Positions 20,312 through 32,411 are shown, counted from the stretch's first letter. The stretch is DNA of 64,000 bases from Seminavis robusta (GCA_903772945.1 CAICTM010000051.1:86138-150137), one strand, 5' to 3'. Program-made: numbers and translations. The notes: generated by a model from the sequence alone, not told the origin.

Positions 20312-21527
20312 TTAAACCATCATGAACGGTTCGTCTTCTTGAACCTCAAAGGGAGCTGCCACCGACACACCCTGGAGCTTGGATGGAGTTCCCATGACAA
20401 TGGCTCCGATTTGCCCCGGACACGCTTCAAACACAATGCACACCGCAATCGTTGCAGGAACCGACTTTTGAATGGGCATGACCGGTGTATGACCGACAAT
20501 GTGCAAGCCCTACCGTATGCGGCTCCCAAGTGACAAAAGGTCGACCAATTGGTCAAAATAGCCGCCGTCGACATTGCAGTGCCAACTCACGGGCCACAAT
20601 GGGCTGCTCGTGGGTGACGGTGCGTTTCATTCCTTGCACAGATTTTCGCACCAACGCCGGTGTCGCCACATCCTTGGGAACACGATAAAAGATCACATCT
20701 TGATAGTTGCCCATGCGATTCCGTTCGGGGAGCTGTGGGAGACGTTCCCGTAAGTTGACGACCAACGTGGCATACCCCAAATTCGTTTCTTTGAAGAACC
20801 AACTCGCGAGAATGTCATTGGTGGACACAAAGGGAACATCATCTTTCTTTGCATCTTGCTTGATGGTTTGAATGACCTTGGGGTCGACCAAAAAGAAACG
20901 AGCCGTGGCTCGTTCGGCCCGCGGCCACCATGGGGCAATGAGATTGCTGGTAATCAATCCACGCATAAAACAGACGAGGTATCCCCAGTTGGAAATGAGA
21001 TTGGCTTCTTGTTCGCCTCCCAACAGCTTGACTTTTTCTTCTTGCAAAGCGCCAAAGATGCGTTCGATGGGTACTGCCTCGATGTTTCCCGTAATGAGCA
21101 TTTGGAAGAGGGTGTAGTAACTGGCTCCATCGCCCAAGGCATGTGTCATGGACACAATCAACAGGTTGGGTTTCACAATGACCAATTTCCAGAACTGCTG
21201 CTGTTTCAAGTCTAGTCCCGGCTTGAGCAAGTACGGTTCCACCAGAGTCATTAACTTGGTGTAGGATTTGGTTTCCTGGTATCCGTACGCACCCAGCGCG
21301 GGGTCCTCGACCGAGTGAATCAACTCGGCACAACTACTAGTGTCCTCTGGCGCAGTAGTATCATTGTTGTATCCCAACTGGATGACACCGTCCTTTGCGT
21401 CTTGGACAAAACGACCCGTCAACCATGGATTGAGCGACACCATTTTCTGCACACGGTCTCGCAACAGAGTTTCGTCAATCGAGTCCACCCACGTTATCGT
21501 CGAAATCGGTTCAAGCACCATCTTCAT
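20312..21527 (-). pseudogene. HxxxDG acyltransferase-like gene with disrupted 3' end
   Basis: The main frame (21527-20553, 324 aa) begins MKMVLEPISTITWVDSIDE and has NPWLTGRF and the acyltransferase motif SMTHALGDGASYY (HxxxDG), as in BAHD, condensation-domain and wax-ester-synthase-like enzymes that move an acyl group from a thioester. The frame ends in CRRRLF, but protein-like sequence continues in two other frames: MSTAAILTNWSTFCHLGAAYG (ending near 20520) and then LHIVGHTPVMPIQKS...GQIGAIVMGTP to TAA at 20312. Two frameshifts would restore a protein of about 410 aa. A GTGAGT...GGTAG intron was considered, but its phase does not join the frames. Upstream, an open in-frame stretch (FDHYVELTDSEITQ) without ATG suggests a missing first exon. 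Substrate unknown. Confidence 0.55.
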
Positions 21528-22560
21528 TTGCGTAATCTCGCTGTCGGTCAGCTCGACATAGTGATCAAAGGATGGATGAGGAGGAGAGGAAGCAGTAAAG
21601 GGCTACATGGTATACTTCCACCGTACTAATATACTCGTTTGTTTTAGTTTGAGAGTCAAGTATGATCTTTTATGTCATTGCCTTTTGTGGTTTGTGCTGC
21701 CTGTGATAAGATACCACTCGATCATGCAGTGGATCTTTCATTCATCCATGCACGAACAGCTCAGAGACTGCCCACTCCTATATATAGTCTAGGTATGCAT
21801 ACCGGTATGTATTAGTGCCGGTAGGTGCACCTCTACGTGTACCGTTAAATGTACTAGCAACGGCACGCGACCTCTGAAAGACAACTTTGAGGAATAGAAT
21901 AGTAGCAAAGCTGAAGAGTGAGACTTTTTGCGGAAGCTACTGGTAACAGAGCAATGAGGTTCTTTTCAAGAGTGATGTCAGAGGAGCTGTCAGAGGTAAT
22001 CGAGTTCTGGTACTGTACAGGGGGGTGGAGAATGGAGAAATCCAGTGCCATGTGACCAAAACAGTGGTGAGACAAAACTGTACGGTACCCCACAATATTA
22101 CAGTGGTTGATCTTCTCCACCCTTCGCACGACATCAAGAGTAAGGAAATTACAAACTGAAATTACTCACATAACTGTACTGGGTACTAGTACAGTCGTAC
22201 CGGTACCATGGTACCAGGAAACTGGCAGGTGCAGCCTTCTTTGCTTTTCGATCGACGCGATTGGACATTGGCTCTTTCTATGATTCCTCGATTCTTCCAC
22301 GTAAAAGCAACTTGCTATTGCCCTTCCACGTCAAGCTACTCGCCTTTCGTGCATAAAGTACATGTAGTTCACCATAACGCACACATACTAGTACATCATG
22401 AGAACCCAACAGCCAGCTACTCAGTAACCGGTAATAGCAATTGTAATAGAGAGCCAAAGAAGCAGCTCCGAAACCCGCGTCGCTGTTGTGAGGAGGAGAC
22501 ACAACAAAAAGAAACCGCAACCCACTGATTGTGAAAAGCGCAAGCCATTGATAGTAGGCC
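21528..22560. other. Intergenic, divergent promoter region
   Basis: Between the acyltransferase (minus) and LRR gene C (plus). No protein-like frame. TACCGGTACCATGGTACCAG near 22198 is a small palindromic patch. Confidence 0.4.
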
Positions 22561-24925
22561 ATGAAGTCTCCAATAGCAAGGGCTACCGCCAGTGATGAGA
22601 TAGCCACCGAATCTATCAGAGAAACCAACAACGAAGAGGAAAGCTTTGATGTTTTGGACATTGTCAATGCCAGGATCCGTGGATTCACAGAGGAGGAGCT
22701 CCAGAAAATGGAATCATTTTCAGAACGAGGGGGAGAAGAAACGCTAGCACAAGGAGGTCCTCCTGTGGCTAGCACCACATTGAAAGAAGAAGCCAAAAAA
22801 CGGGAAAACAAGAAGGACAAGGTCCAAGTTCCCGGCACTCCAGAAGACAATGTATTCCTCTTGAAGGTTTTAACAGAACGACAGGAAGCAGAATCACCGT
22901 TAAGGCAGAGTATGAACGCGGCAGCATCCAGAGAAGATTTCGATTTAGAGGATCTCCATGATCTGCCTCGGACAAGCCTAACTCGTGACGAAGAAGTGGC
23001 AAGAAGAACCTCTAATATACCTGGTGCCTATTCTGTGGCACGTGGCTTTGAACTGCCAACAACTGCTGCCATGTATGGCACACTTGCAGGACATCCAGTA
23101 GCTGAGAATGAGACCCACTCCAACTTTATGTCCGAAGTAGTAGCGCAAGAACACTCCCTTGGTAATAATAGTGGCTTGGCTGTGGCAAACCCGGTGGATG
23201 AAACATTTCCTCAAGATCTTCCCCAAGCTCAAGAGTTTGAGAGCCAAGAATCAACAAGAGACCCAAATGACAAGATATACAAGACCCCCTTTCCATTGGG
23301 AGTCATTGCATTGGTGGCAGTCATGATCGTAATTGTGGTCGTCATGGTTCCTAGATGGAAGGATGACCAGGTGGCTCCAATGACTGCAGTTCCCACCAGT
23401 ACTCCATCGGCAGCTCCAACCATGTCTCTGGAGGGAACCATCAAGGTGTTGCTAGAAGAGGAGACCCTGTCGGCTTTGGCAGATCCAGAGTCACCTCAGT
23501 TCAGGGCATTTGAATGGTTGTTCGAAGATCCCAATCTTCCTTCTTACTCGGATGCTCGCTTAAGGCAAAAGTTTGCATTGGCGTCACTTTACTATGCCAC
23601 CAGTGGAGAAACTTGGTTGGATAATACCAACTGGCTTGACCATAGCATACATGATTGTGAGTGGTACAATGCACCTGACTTTGCTCAGAAGGCAATGATG
23701 GATTCTATATATCAAGGGTACATGTCTGAGTTTTCCCCATCCACAGAGCCACCACCACCACGCTGCAATGAAGATGGGATGTATCAGCATCTTTGGTTGG
23801 ATAAAAACGACCTTGTTGGGATCCTTCCGGAAGAGCTCTACATGCTGACAAGCCTACAAACACTGTCTCTTGGGTATAACCAGCTTGAAGGCAGTCTTGG
23901 CAGCCATATTGGACAGCTTGCTGATTTGGAGGGGATGGCCATTTTTGATCAGCCACCAGGTGGCATTCCCTCGGAGATTGGTCTCTTAACCAAGCTGAGA
24001 GGTCTGCTGCTTACCAACAGCAACCACCAAGGCCCTCTTCCTGCAGAGTTGTGGCAGCTGAGGAATTTGGAGCAATTGGTTCTAACGGACCATGCGCAAA
24101 TGAGGGGAACCATTTCAACAGAGGTGGGAATGCTCTCAAAACTGAATTGGTTTGTTATCGACAACAGTGACATCTCTGGTAAGCTGAATTCTTGTTCTCT
24201 GTTATTCTCCAATATTACAGCACATCATCCCTCACTCATCACAATTTGCTAACTTGTGTATACATGAAGGCACTCTTCCCACAGAGCTTGGGCAAATAGA
24301 GCCATTGGAGTGGATTGTTTTGGGTCGGGCCAGGCTATCTGGATACATCCCAAGTGAACTGGGAAGTCATCCCAACAAGCAGCATTTACATTTAGATCGC
24401 AATGACTTGGTGGGGACAATGCCTAGTGAGTTGGGTTTGCTCAGTTCTCTTTTTCGTCTTTCATTTTGGGACAACCACATCACGGGCACTGTCCCAAGTG
24501 AACTTGGTCTCCTCAAGAATCTGGAACATGCTTTAGACCTTGGGAGAAACCTGCTAACAGGAGTCATCCCAACAGAGCTTGGGATGTTGGCAGACCTACA
24601 CGATCTTTTGCTGGACCACAATCATCTCTCCGGGCAGATCCCCAGTGAATTTGGTGAACTCGCAAGTCTGCGTATCACAAAATTGGCAAACAATAGCTTG
24701 TCAGGCTCAGTCCCAGTGGAATTATCATCTCTACAGCAGACACTGCACTCGTTGTTGTTGGATGGGAATCCAATGTTGACTGGAAGTTTCCCAGAGTCCC
24801 TTTGCCACGTAAATGGAACCTGTGTTGTACCAGTTGGTTATGCGCATTCATGTGACGGACCAATGGGGGTGTTCTTTGGGTGTACTGATCTCCTGTGTGG
24901 CTGTGATTGCTCCTGTGGGGCCTGA
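22561..24925 (+). CDS. LRR membrane protein C (subfamily A/B/C), intact
   Basis: Exon 1 22561-24178, intron 24179-24269 (GTAAGC...ATGAAG, phase 1), exon 2 24270-24925; 757 aa, the same length as B. The start MKSPIARATASDEIATES aligns with MKSSGRTTTSDEIATES of B. The cytosolic tail holds VLTERQEAESPLRQ, IPGAYSVARGFE and SGLAVANPVDE; the membrane span is LGVIALVAVMIVIVVVMV near residue 245-262, followed by PRWKDD. The ectodomain has NTNWLDHSIHDCEW (Asp instead of the usual Glu before Cys), about ten LRRs and the CTDLLCGCDCSCG end. It is on the opposite strand from A and B. Likely a surface binding protein; the ligand is unknown. Confidence 0.9.
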
Positions 24926-26200
24926 ACATGAACGCTGCATAAGCAATGTATCAAGCCGGCTAGCTAGTTGTTGTTAGGTGCTGCCTCATTGGATCTTATT
25001 CTGTAGAATCTGGCTCTCTAGCGATACATTAGGCTCTTGTACAAGATATTCCCGATGTGTGGCTCTTGGCCGGCCTTGGGCAAGCACATTGGGATCGTAG
25101 CAGCTGCTGTGGCGAGCAGGATTTGAATGCTCCTATAGTTGATAATAACTGACACTACAAACATCTAATACAAAGAAAGATCAAGGTTGTCCATAGTCTT
25201 CTGTTGCTCGCTCGTGGTGCGTACCGTACCTTAGCTGGGCCAGCCAGCAACTACACTGGCACAAGTCGTCTCGTGAGATACAGCCAGCCAAGCTTTTGGC
25301 TATGGGTAGGTGGGTATCTCCGGTTCGGTAGGTGTAGAAGGATGGCAACACAAGATTCTTCGTTTTTGCAGAAGCACTACAAGAACGCAAAAGGCTCCAG
25401 AATGAAACTTAATATTACACTCTTCCACAGCCCTCCCAACGAGCAACAACACCTAGAGACAATCAAAGCCCGCAAGGAGTGTCCGTGACACGTCCTGTTG
25501 CCTACGCCGCGGCACCAGGCACAGGACTCCGAATAGCCACCACCCTTTGCCAGTTCTCTTGTGGGAGCTTCATCACCAGACGAATCCTAGGCTGACCCTG
25601 GTAGCGAAGAAGATTCCGACGAGGAGCTTCGATTGCCCCTGCCTAGTAGTAGGTTCAAGGATGACCTAGATGCAGCGATCCCTGAAATTTCAGCACAACT
25701 TCTCCTCCTGCGGCCAACTTGAAGTAGTAGATCCACCGTCACATCTATGATACGGTACCCATTGCGGAGAATGGTGGCAAGACAAGTGAAGAAATACCCA
25801 AGCAATCACTGACATGCATCCTGACGTTGGCAGTTGCTACCGTTCTTGTGGCGGTGGCTATCATCGTCTTGGCCATTCATCGTCGCGGCTAGTGGTGCTG
25901 CTGCAAGGGTTCAGTGAGCCATGGAACCCCGCTCCAAAGCACAGGGGTATCATCATGTTTGAAAGCGTACAAGGAGATTGATTAGAAAGGATTATGTAGA
26001 TGGATTATCAAAAAGTTGGATTTTATGTGCAGTTCATGTAATTGAGCAAAATTTCGCGCGGAGTTTCGGTCTATGTCGTGACCGTGAATAAACATTTTGG
26101 TTGGATGCTTGTGTGGCTTGGTAGTTCATAATAGCGTTATCCTCGCAAGTAGTACTGGTAGCGGTGCGGGGTGATGTTGTGATGTCTGATATCATGAAAT
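24926..26200. other. Gene-poor region containing an LRR-gene relic
   Basis: No intact gene. A possible degraded N-terminal fragment of the LRR family is described at 25338-25892. The rest has no repeat or frame I can support. Confidence 0.4.
25338..25892 (+). pseudogene. Possible relic of an LRR-family cytosolic tail and membrane span
   Basis: Pieces in different frames recall the family: FFVFAEALQERKRLQNET near 25356 resembles the AAFLMKVVRERQ segment, and an open stretch ending at TAG 25890-25892 reads EEIPKQSLTCILTLAVATV then LVAVAIIVLAIHRRG, a good membrane span with basic residues after it. Stops and frame changes lie between, and no LRR follows. It may be unrelated, so confidence is low. 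Confidence 0.25.
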
Positions 26201-26539
26201 TCAACGATCATGCCGCAAACTCGGTCGACGCTGTGGAATCGGAGGGAGGCTTTGTCTTTGTTGTTGCTTTTCCTTCTTGCTCCCGTGACTGTTCCATCTC
26301 GACACGCGTCTGTCATGGGACGGGGGTCGAGAGTAAGAAGAGGACCCAGAAGCATTGTCACTGATAATCATGAGCTGATCAGATGATTGGCACCTCTCGC
26401 GTTTGAGGCTGCTGAGAAACGCATCCATTGGAGTCGCCGGCAAGTTCGTGATTCTACCTTGAATCTCCTGCACTGGTTTAGAAACAAGCGGTTGCGAGTT
26501 TCGATATGAAAAGGAGCAGCTTGTGTAAGGCACGTTCAT
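26201..26539 (-). CDS. Small unknown protein 1 of a three-member family (SDNA motif)
   Basis: 112 aa from ATG 26539. Shares an ordered set of motifs with the proteins at 28121-28381 and 31474-31845: TPMDAFLSSLKRE (residues about 36-48), DQLMIISDNASGSSS (about 54-68), a short Pro/Ser/charged linker with SRWNSHGS, and a C-terminal LPPIPQRRPSLRHDR. Two adjacent short blocks, one helix-like (MDAFxxxLK) and one beta-like (LxIVSDNA), sit in an otherwise disordered, basic-ended protein. There is no signal peptide or membrane span, so it is probably cytosolic or nuclear. The family is not one I can name; similar sequences may exist in other diatoms. The function is unknown. Confidence 0.65.
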   Translation of the reverse strand: MNVPYTSCSFSYRNSQPLVSKPVQEIQGRITNLPATPMDAFLSSLKRERCQSSDQLMIISDNASGSSSYSRPPSHDRRVSRWNSHGSKKEKQQQRQSLPPIPQRRPSLRHDR

Positions 26540-28120
26540 GGTACGGTAATGGTGGAGGCTATGAAGCAGAAGTTATGCAACGATTCGATTCGGTATACAT
26601 GTATCCGAGGAGGTGGAGAAGATATTATGGAGTTGAAGGAGAAGATGGGAAGGAGGAGGGGCCAAAGATGGGTCAAAAGAAATGAGATGCTCGGCTGCAC
26701 GGAAGGAAGGGAGAGAAGAAGGAAGAGTGGTTCGGTCAGAACGGAGAAAAGGAGGAATTCGGTGTTTTCTTAGGCTGTTTGCCATTGTACTTATGGGGGC
26801 GTGCAGAACGCCGACGTGGCCTTCATTGAAGGTGAAACCTCAGTCAATAATTAGATTTATGTACCGATAGTACTGGTACCCTACTGGTTACTGCTGGTAC
26901 ATGTACTCGAATACATTAATTTTATTTAACCAAAGTGGGCAGTGGGCAGTGGGGGAGCTGCTTACCAGCTTACTACTATTATCTACTATTAGCTGGCTGC
27001 TCTTTTCTTCAAGAGGTGAGTTACTCATGCGACTCAGTCAGTTAATACATTTTGATGCCGTTCAGGCATGCATTATTTAACAGGTGCTTGCAGACATTGC
27101 TCCAACCCCAACTATAAATATGTACTTGAGTCCAAAGGACCCATAAAATCCCACTTTTTTACTTTTTGACCATTATGAACTTTTGGTATTCTTTGGTGCC
27201 AATTACCACTCTTGCCAGCAATGCCAAAAAAGCGAAAAAGACCCTTGTTGTAACCTCCAGAGGTACCCATTAAATTTTGTAGGCGGAAACTTACTTGAAG
27301 AAAGTGAGAGAGAAAGGATAGGTTGAGAAGGCGAGATTGTGCCACAACTTACTTCAAGCAGCCCTTCAAGCTCTAGCATTCCAGAGCCGGGCTTGGACGT
27401 GACACCTTTTAAGCGTTGCTTCCCCTCCAAATAAATGTGCCAATCCAGGCCGATGGCATCGGAATATCGGAATGCTTACCCCAAGCAGAAGGGATGAGGC
27501 AGAACATCCTTTCTTTGCTTGCAGCGTTGTCCACGATGCTCTTCAGCTAGAGAATGTGGCTCTGAGGAGTTAACTCAGCGAAGTGCAGCGGCACTTGAAC
27601 CCAACAAACTTGAATCGAGCTATTCTTCGGCAGAACTTGGGTTCCAAGGGCTGTAGAACCCATTGAAGCAAAGGAGAAACAACCTCACGAAGCACGAGCT
27701 TGTTTGGTTATCAAAGAACGGAGAGACTTTGTCAAAAGTCATTACGTGAATTATCAAACGTTCTAAAAAGCTGCTATAGATGTTATTGCTTGTCACCCAA
27801 TTTTAGAGGAGCAACTCTTGGCTGAAGTTCTGGCTGCTATGGGTGTGCGTTATTGTTTGTCATCCTGATTAGAAAAGCAGCTCTTGGCTGCGCTCGCTCT
27901 TCCTTTGTCTCGGACAGAGCTCGTTTAGACAAACTCCTTCAAACAAAGGCAGTTTATTTCTCGAAGCAGTGGACAGTTGCAGCTTCCAAATGAAATATAA
28001 AAAATCAGAGAATAGCCTTGTGAGGGATGTGAGCCCCGCCTGTTGGCTGGTGCAGGTATCTTGCATTTCATTGCCCCCAAGGGATGGACCCAACTTTTTG
28101 ATTGACCGGCTTGTGGTGGC
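26540..28120. other. Gene-free region between small proteins 1 and 2
   Basis: Purine-rich tract at 26620-26760 on the plus strand, probably the 5' region of small protein 1. Around 27480-27900 some open stretches occur in changing frames, without a recognisable product. A GGGCAGT direct duplication lies at 26937-26952. Confidence 0.35.
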
Positions 28121-28381
28121 TCACGGACCATGTCGCAAACTCTTTTGTCGTCGAGGAATGGGAGGAAGGCCACTTTCATGACTTTGATGCGTTCCTGAAG
28201 AGCCATCGCTGCTCCATCGATCTTCACATAATGGCTTTGGTGCGGGAGTCTTAGGAGGGGTAACATGGGCGTTATCGCTGACAATCAAAAAAGCACCAGA
28301 GTCTTGATTCCATTCCTGTTTCATGTCTCGAAAGAAGATTGATAATGGAGATATCTCCTGATTAGTGCTGTTTCGATCCAT
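28121..28381 (-). CDS. Small unknown protein 2 of a three-member family (SDNA motif)
   Basis: 86 aa from ATG 28381 (MDRNSTNQEISPLSIFFRDMK); an upstream in-frame ATG at 28492 would add 37 aa, but family alignment favours 28381. The motifs match the neighbours: SPLSIFFRDMKQEW, GAFLIVSDNAHVTPPKTP, EDRWSSDGSSGTHQS and LPPIPRRQKSLRHGP at the C terminus. The residues between blocks differ greatly from protein 1, which suggests that the blocks are under selection rather than a recent duplication. Function unknown. Confidence 0.65.
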   Translation of the reverse strand: MDRNSTNQEISPLSIFFRDMKQEWNQDSGAFLIVSDNAHVTPPKTPAPKPLCEDRWSSDGSSGTHQSHESGLPPIPRRQKSLRHGP

Positions 28382-31300
28382 TGGATTGGTGTTGTTGGCG
28401 TTGGAGTTTGGAGTTGGTTGTATGTTGTGCGAAACTGAATAAATGAGGGCGAAAGGAGAGTGGAGTTGTTTTCTGAAAAAAGTGAGATGCAACGATGCAA
28501 CCTCAGTTCTTCGATGTTCTCACAGATGGTGCAAGGGAATAGCAAAACTAGAGTAGCTCACAAGGGAAGTCACAAGTCACAAGGACAGCTCTAGTACAGC
28601 GTAGTAGGATGTAGTCAGCAGTGTACGAGAACTCGTTTGGAGTTCCACCCATTATTAATTATTAACATGACATCATAGTATGAGATTTGATATGAGGCCT
28701 TTTGCCTTTGCACTTTGCATGATAATATTATTATGCCCCTTCCCTCTGAATGTTTCACTGTGAAGGTTAAGGTCATCCAAGTCTTCAAGTACACTTTCGG
28801 CAATAACAGCTAACACGCAAAGGAAACCCCCCCATGTCAGTGTGACTTTACTGAGTAATTGGATCAGCTATGGATCTGAAAGGAGCCGAACCACGATCTT
28901 CCGAAAACAAAAAGGAAAGAGCCGCATGCAGGACGATGTTCGGATTGGAGTTGAAATTGATGGAGTCGAGTCGGCTCTACTCATGAGCTCTCTTGTCACT
29001 AAGTCTTGTCATGGTGCTGGTGAAGGTGTGGATCAATCGAGATCTCCATCCATCGGTTGGAACAGCTCCAAAGTGAAACACTGCCAAGTTTTTGATAAAT
29101 CCAACCGCAGTCTTGGATACCCATTATCGTTCTGTTCTTCTGGACCCGCACCAACGATTCTGTGTTCAGACACGACGAGCATGGAACCAAGAGCACTTTC
29201 CTTTCCTTGGAGAGACAGGTGTCTGCTCCTGATTTGAGCATAATGTTGGATCCTCCATCCATGAGTGGCATCACCAATACAGTGAAGTGCATGCCATCGA
29301 CGCCATGGGTAAGAATGGAAGCGCGAAGGCCGGGCTTGTTGCCATCCGGCAAATGAATTGGATCATCCTTGGACCTTGTCCTCTGCATACAAGAACGCGT
29401 CCGTCAAGAAAGTCTGGGGACGCAGTATAGGTCCGACATCTTGATCTTGACCGTTTCCTACCAAAGTATGTCTTTTATTGCGAACAATGGGGATCTCCAT
29501 TGTCAGATTCCTTTTCGAGCGATCCAAACCAACTCTGAAAAGGAGGGAATGCAGCAGAAAACACCACAAGGGGACAATAGCAACAACAAAAATCTTCTGA
29601 CAGGAGTGTCAGTCTATCTGGGCAAGTACATGTAGGACATGCCCAATGACAATAGAAGTATGTGGCATACACAAGTTGAGTGTGTCTATCCAATGGCGAG
29701 GAGCCTGCCACTTCTTATCCTGTGTCTGATCGACATATTCTACTGCATGCTGACACCTCCCATTTCGACACTCCATGCTAAACAGCCCAGTCTTCTCCGC
29801 CAAAGCATCTAATTGGTGGCAGGCAAGGGCCTTCATTCAAGAGCACACATTTGGCTTTCTAGCGCAATGCCCCGGCCATCTTGTTCTAACTGTAGCATGA
29901 GTAATTATTTGCACTCGTATAACTGTATTGGCTATTGCAGTTTGTTCTTTGTTCTCCGTGCTGCCTAGAGTAGACTTGCCACCACCATGAACCCAATGAT
30001 GTATTAGCTATTGCAGTGTGTTCTTTGTTCTCCGTGCTGCATTGACTATGGTGCCCTTGATCTCTTCCACTAGTCTTCCTCCCTTAATCCTCCCTGCCCC
30101 CCACCTTGCCTCCCCTCCCTCTTTGGTTTTGCTGCTGCTCTGCGCACTGGATCGATTGCTGGGCTCCCGTTTGTGCATGGTGCTCTCTCCCTCCACCCCC
30201 TCCTCACCATAGTTCCCTCTAAGCCATAGTAAGTAACCGCTCTTGCTCTCGTGTGTATCGAACGCAGAGTTAAGGTACAGATCCATACCGGCATGGTCCA
30301 TACGGTAGCTCCTCCCACCTCCCGCTCAGACCCCCTGAACCCATGCCCGTCTGTGGGTGGCGGCTGGATGTCTGCGATCCTCATCCATTTCACTGTTACA
30401 TGTTTTCTTGGTGGGCTGTTGTTGTTCGGCTGCATTCTGAGGCCAGATCCACCAGTTGGAAAAAAGGTTGCCAACCAGTTGCTGCTCGCGACGTCCACGC
30501 ATTCCGAGACCCACAAAACGAGGCAACCTCATTATGCTCGTTTAACTGTCCCACAAACACTAAACCAGGCGGATGACACGGTTCGGTACCCCGCCACAAA
30601 TATCCTCCACCAACCCCGCGTTTGGTCTTTCGTGGGTCCAGCTGGCACCACAGCAATAAACGCAGAATGCCCTGCCCATCGAATGCCTTCCTACCGGTAT
30701 CTCTAGGAGCTAGGAGCAATGATGGTCAGGGTAGGTAGCTAGCGGTTCGTCACGGGCCCTTCGCTTTTTTGCTGGTTTGTAAACGTTCTGGAATTCGTGA
30801 AGCATGCGATACGGCTGGAACGATGCCGAATTGAATTGATGCTGCCGTAGCAAAAGCCAGGGGGAGAGGGCGCATCACATGCACTGGTACCTACCGATGG
30901 GTACCGTACCGACCAGTGAGTGGTACAGGGGATGGGCCCCACCAAAGACGCACGGCCACAACGAAAGTCAAGTATATCTAGACTTGATTGGACTTCTCTC
31001 CAGTTCTAGGAAAACAAAAATGCTCGTAGACTTTGTAGGTCTTCCAATGTTGCACTCAAATAGTACTCCATTGCTGCGTCAATGTCCATGTTCTTGTGTC
31101 CTCCCCTCAGCCATGCAGTATCACCGGCTGATTTCGTGACCTTTTTGGTTCAAGCCAGACAGGGACCTACTTGGCTTGGGGCAGCCGGCATTTCCAGTTT
31201 CAAGCCACGCACCAGACGGAGACCTACTTGGGTCAGATGGCACGGCTAAGGCCATGGCTTAGAGCGCATTTTGATAAAAGCTACCAGGTACACACTGAAT

Positions 31301-31473
31301 GGAGTCGACTCAGAGGAGACCTATCAGGAGACACCCAGACGACTAGCTAGCAACGGACTGAGACTGTTGGTAACCGAAGGCTGAAGGCTGGTGACTGTTT
31401 TCAAAAAGGTCTATTTCTTCTATTCTTTAGTTTTATGTTACATTGTCCCTTTACCCACTTTGCAAAAAGACAA
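28382..31473. other. Gene-poor region
   Basis: Two overlapping minus-strand frames (29569-29363 and 29388-28999) read PILRPQTFLTDAFLYAEDK and DDPIHLPDGNKPGLRASILT then MHFTVLVMPLMDGGSNIM; they look protein-like but are offset in frame and match nothing I recognise, so a decayed gene is possible. A short direct repeat (CTATTGCAGT...TTCTCCGTGCTGC) occurs at about 29934 and 30009, just before the dispersed repeat copy at 30048. The rest shows nothing. Confidence 0.35.
30048..30230 (+). repeat. Dispersed C/T-rich repeat, copy 2
   Basis: High similarity to 16205-16390 (blocks GATCTCTTCCACTAGTCTTC, CCCCCCACCTTGCCTCCCCT and CCCCTCCTCACCATAGTTCC), followed by CTAAGCCATAGTAAG, which is also echoed at 34245-34260 and 39280-39297. 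Confidence 0.7.
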
Positions 31474-31845
31474 TCAGTGATTGCTGTTGCTGAGAAGGTC
31501 TTTGATACTGGGCTGTCGCTTGGGCATGGATGGCAGACCTCTGCGGAGCTGTGTGGGCGGCTTGTCCCCGCTTGTTGAGTGGTCTGAGGAGCTTTCCCAT
31601 CGTTCTTCACCAAAGGAAATATCAAGCTCGTCTTTGCTGTAAGTTTTTTCGTCGTCAGACTTGATGGCAGAGGGAGGCTCCATCATGGCGCATGCATTGT
31701 CGGAAACGATCACCAAATCTTGTTGGCTCAGGTCCAGCTTGAGTTGTCGAAAGAAAGCGTCCATGGGCGAAGACATGGTTGCTGCAGATTCTTCTTGAAA
31801 CAGTTTGATTGTTGGTTGGCTCATGGAGGAAGTGGATTGGCACAT
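31474..31845 (-). CDS. Small unknown protein 3 of a three-member family (SDNA motif)
   Basis: 123 aa from ATG 31845 (MCQSTSSMSQPTIKLFQ); the frame is open further upstream to an ATG at 32016, but the family start is nearer. Motifs: SSPMDAFFRQLKLDLSQ, DLVIVSDNACAMMEPPS, a longer acidic linker (SDDEKTYSKDELDISFGEE), RWESSSDHSTSG and LPSMPKRQPSIKDLL. It lacks the SLRH ending of proteins 1 and 2 but keeps the Pro-basic-Ser pattern. No signal peptide or membrane span. All three family members lie within about 5.6 kb on the same strand. Confidence 0.65.
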   Translation of the reverse strand: MCQSTSSMSQPTIKLFQEESAATMSSPMDAFFRQLKLDLSQQDLVIVSDNACAMMEPPSAIKSDDEKTYSKDELDISFGEERWESSSDHSTSGDKPPTQLRRGLPSMPKRQPSIKDLLSNSNH

Positions 31846-32411
31846 CGTTGCTTTTGTATATTTTATGAGCTTGTACGGTTTGCTCTTCAGATTTTTGCGG
31901 ATGCCGTGGAAGTATTGTGAGAAGACCAAGAGCACCCGTTCGCTATTCACTACTAAGTTCAGAGCTGAGTGCGGTAACTGGTCGCCTGTACGTAGTTCCA
32001 CTGTAGTTCGCACCAAGTCAATTTGAGCCTATTTCATTTGAAGTTCAGGTCGTTCAGGTGCTTTTCACAGTTGACCTTAAACATAATCGGTGTTTCCTGT
32101 GTCCCCTGGAAACTGCTTCTCTAAGACTTGTTTGCCACCAAGTTGAGAACTCCAGGTACTCCACCCACCATTCCACGTTTGGGTGACGATACGCAAAGCC
32201 ACTACATAGTATCGGTTCGCCACAGAAACACATCTCATTCTTCCATGTCCAATCGGTCTGCAAAGGCAAACATGCTACTTATGGCTTTTGGTCTTTTGCC
32301 ATTCTGCGATGAATTCTCCAAGGTTGACCTGACGACTCGTTAAGTCATTTGAGTCGACAAAAACCCGAATTCATCCCCGACATTCCACGTCCGTAACAGA
32401 CTCATACAGTA

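Noticed and set aside
20500-20600. GTGAGT...GGTAG intron at the end of the acyltransferase gene
   Set aside because: The exon ends in phase 1 while the downstream protein-like frame needs phase 0, and it would delete the protein-like NWSTF segment.
5586-23444. Recurring frame beginning MMVPSRDMVGAADG (at 5586, 18454 and, in reverse, 23444)
   Set aside because: It recurs only because it is antisense to the conserved stalk coding region of LRR genes A, B and C.
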